8,414 bases of DNA from Methanobacteriota archaeon (GTDB taxonomy: Archaea > Halobacteriota > Syntropharchaeia > DAOWMC01): positions 1 through 8,414 of the forward strand of contig DAOWMC010000031.1 in NCBI GenBank assembly GCA_030643285.1, given 5' to 3'. The notes under the pieces were generated by a model. The model was not told the origin of the DNA. It saw only the letters and a list, made by a program, of their open reading frames with translations, and searched no databases. The position numbers were made by a program, and so were the translations under genes. This document shows, one piece after another, positions 5,973 to 8,414 of the stretch. Within the stretch, counting starts at the first letter, position 1; each line of letters starts with the position of its first letter.

Positions 5973-7214
5973 ATGGCAAAAATGGAAAAAGTTGTTATAG
6001 TAGATTACTTGAGATCTCCTTTCTCAAGGTCAAGGCCAGCAAAACCAGAGAGAGATGTATTTAACAGTCTTGGTATGGTTACCGTACTGGCAGATTTGAT
6101 TAAACGTATCGTTGAAAGAACAAAGATAGACCCTGCAGATATTAATGATGTCGTCACTGGATGTGGTATACAGGTAGGTGAACAGCAGGGTATAAGCAGA
6201 TTGCCAGGGTTACTGGCAGAGTTACCTATCAATGTACCAGGGCAGGCTGTAGAACGTGCTTGTTGTAGCGGTATGTCAGCTCTGCATATAGCGGCAATGG
6301 AAGTTTCACAGGGTTTTTCCGATGTTGCTTTTGTCGGTGCCATAGAGCATATGACTCATCTTCCCATGGATTTCACATACTACAGAAACGATCCTCACAT
6401 AATGGGGATGATGAGAATATTCAATCCGGGTAAAATGAAGAACGTGTTCAAAAAGTATGACCTTGGAATTGCGCAGAGTATGGGACTTACAGCAGAGAAA
6501 CTGTTCGCTAAAGCAAATGAGGAAGGTTTGAACCTGACCAAAGAGGATCTGGATAAATTTGCAGTTAGATCACATAATCTGGCAGAAAAGGGCCTGGACG
6601 ATGGATACTTCAAGGGAGAGATAATGCCTGTAGAAGTGAAACTCGGAGATGGTACCAAGGCTGTAATAGAGGAGGATCAGAGTATAAGAAGGGGTTCAAC
6701 CCTTGATTCCACAGCAAAGTTGAAGCCAGCCTTTAAAAAGAACGGTGTCATCACTGCAGGAAACGCATCTCCACTCAATGCAGGGGCTGTTGGAATGCTT
6801 TTGATGTCTGAAAAGAAAGCCGAAGAATATAATATTAAACCAATGGCTAACATTATATCTCTTGGATGGGCAGGTGTTGACCCAAGTATTATGGGTGCAG
6901 GTCCTGTGCCGGCAAGTCAGATGGCCCTGGAATATGCTGGGCTTGAGGCTAGTGATATCGATTACTGGGAGATCAACGAGGCTTTCTGTATAGTACCCCT
7001 CTATGCCATGGGTAAACTTGGTATTCCTAATGAAGAGAAGGTGAATGTTAGAGGTGGAGCAACTGCAATAGGACATCCTTTGGCTACATCAGGGGTCAGG
7101 ATGACTGGAACTCTGGCACGTATACTAAAGGAAAATAATGCCAAGATAGGATTAGCGACACTCTGCGGTGGTATGGGTCAGGGAGCCACAACAATTATTG
7201 AACGAAGAGATTAA
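5973..7214 (+). CDS. Acetyl-CoA C-acetyltransferase (thiolase)
   Basis: This is a full-length thiolase (413 residues from the ATG at 5973) of the classical Cys-His-Cys type. It condenses two acetyl-CoA to acetoacetyl-CoA or runs in reverse on 3-ketoacyl-CoA, in the cytoplasm. The motifs are ERACCSGMSA (95-104) with nucleophile Cys97, INEAFC (334-339), GGATAIGHP (361-369) with His368, and LCGGMGQG (397-404) with Cys398. GAGPVPAS and the N-terminal VDYLRSPF are also typical. Two details are unusual: the residue after the nucleophile is a second Cys, and the usual SDGA/NDGA loop reads NAGA (269-272). The start could be 5973 or 5982; the frame is open back to an ATG at 5907, which would add a 22-residue Lys/Arg-rich stretch not typical of the family. 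No strong ribosome binding site is visible. It stands alone, divergent from the COG3044 gene. Archaeal thiolases can feed mevalonate synthesis, but no mevalonate gene lies in the window. Confidence 0.95.
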   Translation: MAKMEKVVIVDYLRSPFSRSRPAKPERDVFNSLGMVTVLADLIKRIVERTKIDPADINDVVTGCGIQVGEQQGISRLPGLLAELPINVPGQAVERACCSGMSALHIAAMEVSQGFSDVAFVGAIEHMTHLPMDFTYYRNDPHIMGMMRIFNPGKMKNVFKKYDLGIAQSMGLTAEKLFAKANEEGLNLTKEDLDKFAVRSHNLAEKGLDDGYFKGEIMPVEVKLGDGTKAVIEEDQSIRRGSTLDSTAKLKPAFKKNGVITAGNASPLNAGAVGMLLMSEKKAEEYNIKPMANIISLGWAGVDPSIMGAGPVPASQMALEYAGLEASDIDYWEINEAFCIVPLYAMGKLGIPNEEKVNVRGGATAIGHPLATSGVRMTGTLARILKENNAKIGLATLCGGMGQGATTIIERRD

Positions 7215-7238
7215 GTGCTGTTATAAAGCACTTTTTTT
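7214..7238 (+). terminator. Hairpin plus T-run terminator after thiolase
   Basis: A perfect 6-bp stem AGTGCT/AGCACT with a 7-nt loop (GTTATAA) begins on the last base of the thiolase stop codon, and a run of seven T (7232-7238) begins on its last base. The first flanking A-T pair can extend the stem. This has the form of a factor-independent terminator and marks the end of the monocistronic thiolase unit. Confidence 0.75.
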
Positions 7239-7261
7239 ATTCTTCAAATACCACTTTTCTT

Positions 7262-7441
7262 TTATTTTTTATTTGTATTTGTATTTGGATAACTGATATA
7301 AAAGGTTCTCTTCAACATTGTGTGGGTAAACCTGTTTAATTCATCAGTGAAACTTTCATCATCTTTCGTCTCAATGGTACGTTTAGGAATAGAAAACAAA
7401 TCGCCTTTGGTACGACATTCTGGTAAAATAGTGTAAACTCT
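7262..7441 (-). pseudogene. Start-less coding-like frame, possible gene remnant
   Basis: The minus-strand frame between a TGA (7444-7442) and a TAA (7264-7262) is open for 59 codons, and its residues look like protein: LPECRTKGDLFSIPKR, then TIETKDDESFTDELNRF, then MLKRTFYISYP and a short Asn/Thr/Lys tail. There is no ATG, GTG or TTG near its beginning (the first TTG is 14 codons in, the first ATG near the end). It may be the C-terminal end of a gene broken by a frameshift or deletion. I do not recognise the family. Around it (7239-7512) I see no other gene. Confidence 0.3.
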
Positions 7442-7512
7442 TCAAATTTTTATGAACTATTAAGCGATGTGTTGTACTGCAGCTTAAATATTTTTTAGAT
7501 GTCATTGTAGGG

Positions 7513-7815
7513 TTAACTTTTGACATACACCCAGGACTCATTTCCGCTTTTAAGCATGACTTTTTTTCTTCTATATGCCCCTGTCTCATATTTATCTATA
7601 AGTCTTAATTCCTCCTCAGTAACTTTTATACTTAAACCATGGACACAACAGTTTGGATCTGAAACGATGACGGGGCATGAAAAATTACGAATATTAAATG
7701 TTGATTTTTTATATCCTTCAAGTATATCGGGGTCTTTTGGGGCCGTCCTTTTAAAAACTGCTTTTTGGATCATCGGACTTTTTAGGGTTCCATACACAAA
7801 AAGTAATTCTTTCAT
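7513..7815 (-). CDS. Gamma-glutamylcyclotransferase-like protein (GGCT/AIG2 fold)
   Basis: This 100-residue protein has the hallmarks of the gamma-glutamylcyclotransferase/AIG2-like fold: FVYGTLKSP near the N-terminus (6-14, the substrate-binding YGxL loop), VHGLSIKVTEEEL (58-70), and DKYETGAYRRKKV (74-86) in which Glu77 sits where the catalytic glutamate lies. Family members release 5-oxoproline from gamma-glutamyl compounds, but many prokaryotic members have unknown substrates, and the substrate here cannot be read from sequence. It begins 7 nt after the stop of the radical SAM gene, so the two are almost certainly one operon. GGTG lies just 1 nt before the ATG, too close for normal Shine-Dalgarno pairing, so translation may depend on coupling to the upstream gene. 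The protein is short but within the family range. Confidence 0.82.
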   Translation of the reverse strand: MKELLFVYGTLKSPMIQKAVFKRTAPKDPDILEGYKKSTFNIRNFSCPVIVSDPNCCVHGLSIKVTEEELRLIDKYETGAYRRKKVMLKSGNESWVYVKS

Positions 7816-7822
7816 ACACCAG

Positions 7823-8414
7823 TCATTTTAGTTTATTTTCAGAAAACATTCCCCTGAACATGTTAACTGTGGCCGAGTCACCATCAAATAATCTCCTCAT
7901 TCCATACAAAAAGTAATATGGCAGATTTTCGGCCCGAACCTTAGATTCAATTTCATTTTGTACTTTTTCAATTTCACTTCCTTCTATCTGGCTGACGTTT
8001 ATTGAAACACCATCCCAGCTGGATATATGTCCCCAACCTTCCAGGTCGTTTGGTGCCCTAAACAATCCATTTTTAACACAAAAATCGTATAAATCGCTAC
8101 CTGGATATGGGACATAGGCCTTGACAGTCACACCCCACAGGGGAAGTTCAAATGCCAGGTTCCGTGTCATGTATAACTCCTCTTTTGTTTCAGTTGGAAG
8201 ACCAACAATAAAAGCACCTGATGCAGCTATTCCCAATTCTTTACAGGTATTGAAGGCATTTTTAACCTGGGGAATCTTAATATCCTTTTTTATAAGGTTT
8301 AAAAGCCTCTGAGAGGCAGATTCAATACCAAAAAAAATTACATGACAACCAGCTTTTTTCATTAAACTCAGGGTATCGCGTTTTGCATAATCAACCCTCG
8401 ATTCACACCTCCAA
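7823..8414 (-). CDS. Radical SAM protein, probably B12-binding type (5' end outside window)
   Basis: This is the C-terminal part of a radical SAM enzyme. The frame stays open from the stop at 7825-7823 to the window edge: upstream of the internal ATG at 8362 it continues as WRCESRVDYAKRDTLSLM, which matches the family, so that ATG is not the start. About 196 residues are visible. They show the conserved W.C..R.D strand, LMKKAGC, FGIES, GAFIVGLPTET (the GxIxGxxE-type strand) and YVPYPGSDLYD, the usual order in B12-binding-domain radical SAM proteins such as the BchE/HpnJ group. The CxxxCxxC iron-sulfur motif and any cobalamin domain would lie beyond the edge, so the subtype is inference. The C-terminal part (from about residue 130) is less conserved. 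It is followed after 7 nt by the cyclotransferase-like gene. Confidence 0.88.
   Translation of the reverse strand, partial: WRCESRVDYAKRDTLSLMKKAGCHVIFFGIESASQRLLNLIKKDIKIPQVKNAFNTCKELGIAASGAFIVGLPTETKEELYMTRNLAFELPLWGVTVKAYVPYPGSDLYDFCVKNGLFRAPNDLEGWGHISSWDGVSINVSQIEGSEIEKVQNEIESKVRAENLPYYFLYGMRRLFDGDSATVNMFRGMFSENKLK

Noticed and set aside
5788..5979. A 63-codon minus-strand frame in the divergent intergenic region.
   Set aside because: It is rich in Phe, Tyr, Asn and Lys as expected from AT-rich non-coding DNA, overlaps the thiolase promoter and has no homology that I recognise.
7383..7589. A 68-codon minus-strand frame between the thiolase and the cyclotransferase gene.
   Set aside because: Its first half overlaps the cyclotransferase gene in another frame and its second half has no recognisable features or start signal; it looks like a shadow.
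1..8414. CRISPR arrays, toxin-antitoxin pairs or a defence-type cluster.
   Set aside because: No regularly spaced direct repeats and no recognisable nuclease, toxin or defence proteins were seen on either strand.

Overview
The window most likely comes from an archaeon with a moderately AT-rich genome (about 40% GC by eye). The grounds are several TATA-like boxes placed roughly 22-50 nt in front of start codons, few classical bacterial ribosome binding sites, a GGTG motif in front of the SCP2 gene, and a gene set seen in archaea: a COG3044-type ABC-class ATPase, a YwbE-like protein, an SCP2 protein and a B12-type radical SAM protein. The assignment is not secure. The DEAD-box helicase looks strongly bacterial (Bacteroidetes/Spirochaete-like), and the thiolase gene ends in a hairpin plus T-run like a bacterial intrinsic terminator. 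I cannot name a genus.

Layout. Positions 1-297 hold a short GC-richer block at the left edge and then AT-rich non-coding DNA. Positions 298-2004 (-) carry a DEAD-box RNA helicase with a DbpA-type RNA-binding domain. Positions 2272-2469 (-) carry a small YwbE/DUF2196 protein. Positions 2488-3031 have no intact gene but contain a decayed transposase fragment and a small doubtful ORF. Positions 3032-5709 (-) hold three genes read in the order COG3044 ATPase, RimI-like GNAT acetyltransferase, SCP2-like lipid-binding protein. A divergent intergenic region (5710-5972) separates this group from the only plus-strand gene, an acetyl-CoA C-acetyltransferase (thiolase, 5973-7214), which is followed by a clear terminator. 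Positions 7239-7512 contain only a start-less open frame that looks like a gene remnant. Positions 7513-8414 (-) hold a two-gene operon: a radical SAM protein, cut by the right edge, followed after 7 nt by a gamma-glutamylcyclotransferase-like protein.

Function. The helicase and the ATPase (whose distant eukaryotic relative MRB1590 works in RNA editing) point to RNA handling. Thiolase and SCP2 protein are compatible with acyl-CoA or lipid metabolism. Apart from the radical SAM/cyclotransferase pair, and possibly the ATPase-GNAT-SCP2 run, nothing ties the genes into one pathway. I see no CRISPR array, rRNA, complete tRNA or defence island, and no convincing new multi-gene system. The points most worth a second look are the DESD motif II of the helicase, the second P-loop-like motif in the COG3044 ATPase, the atypical thiolase motifs, and the two small coding-like remnants.
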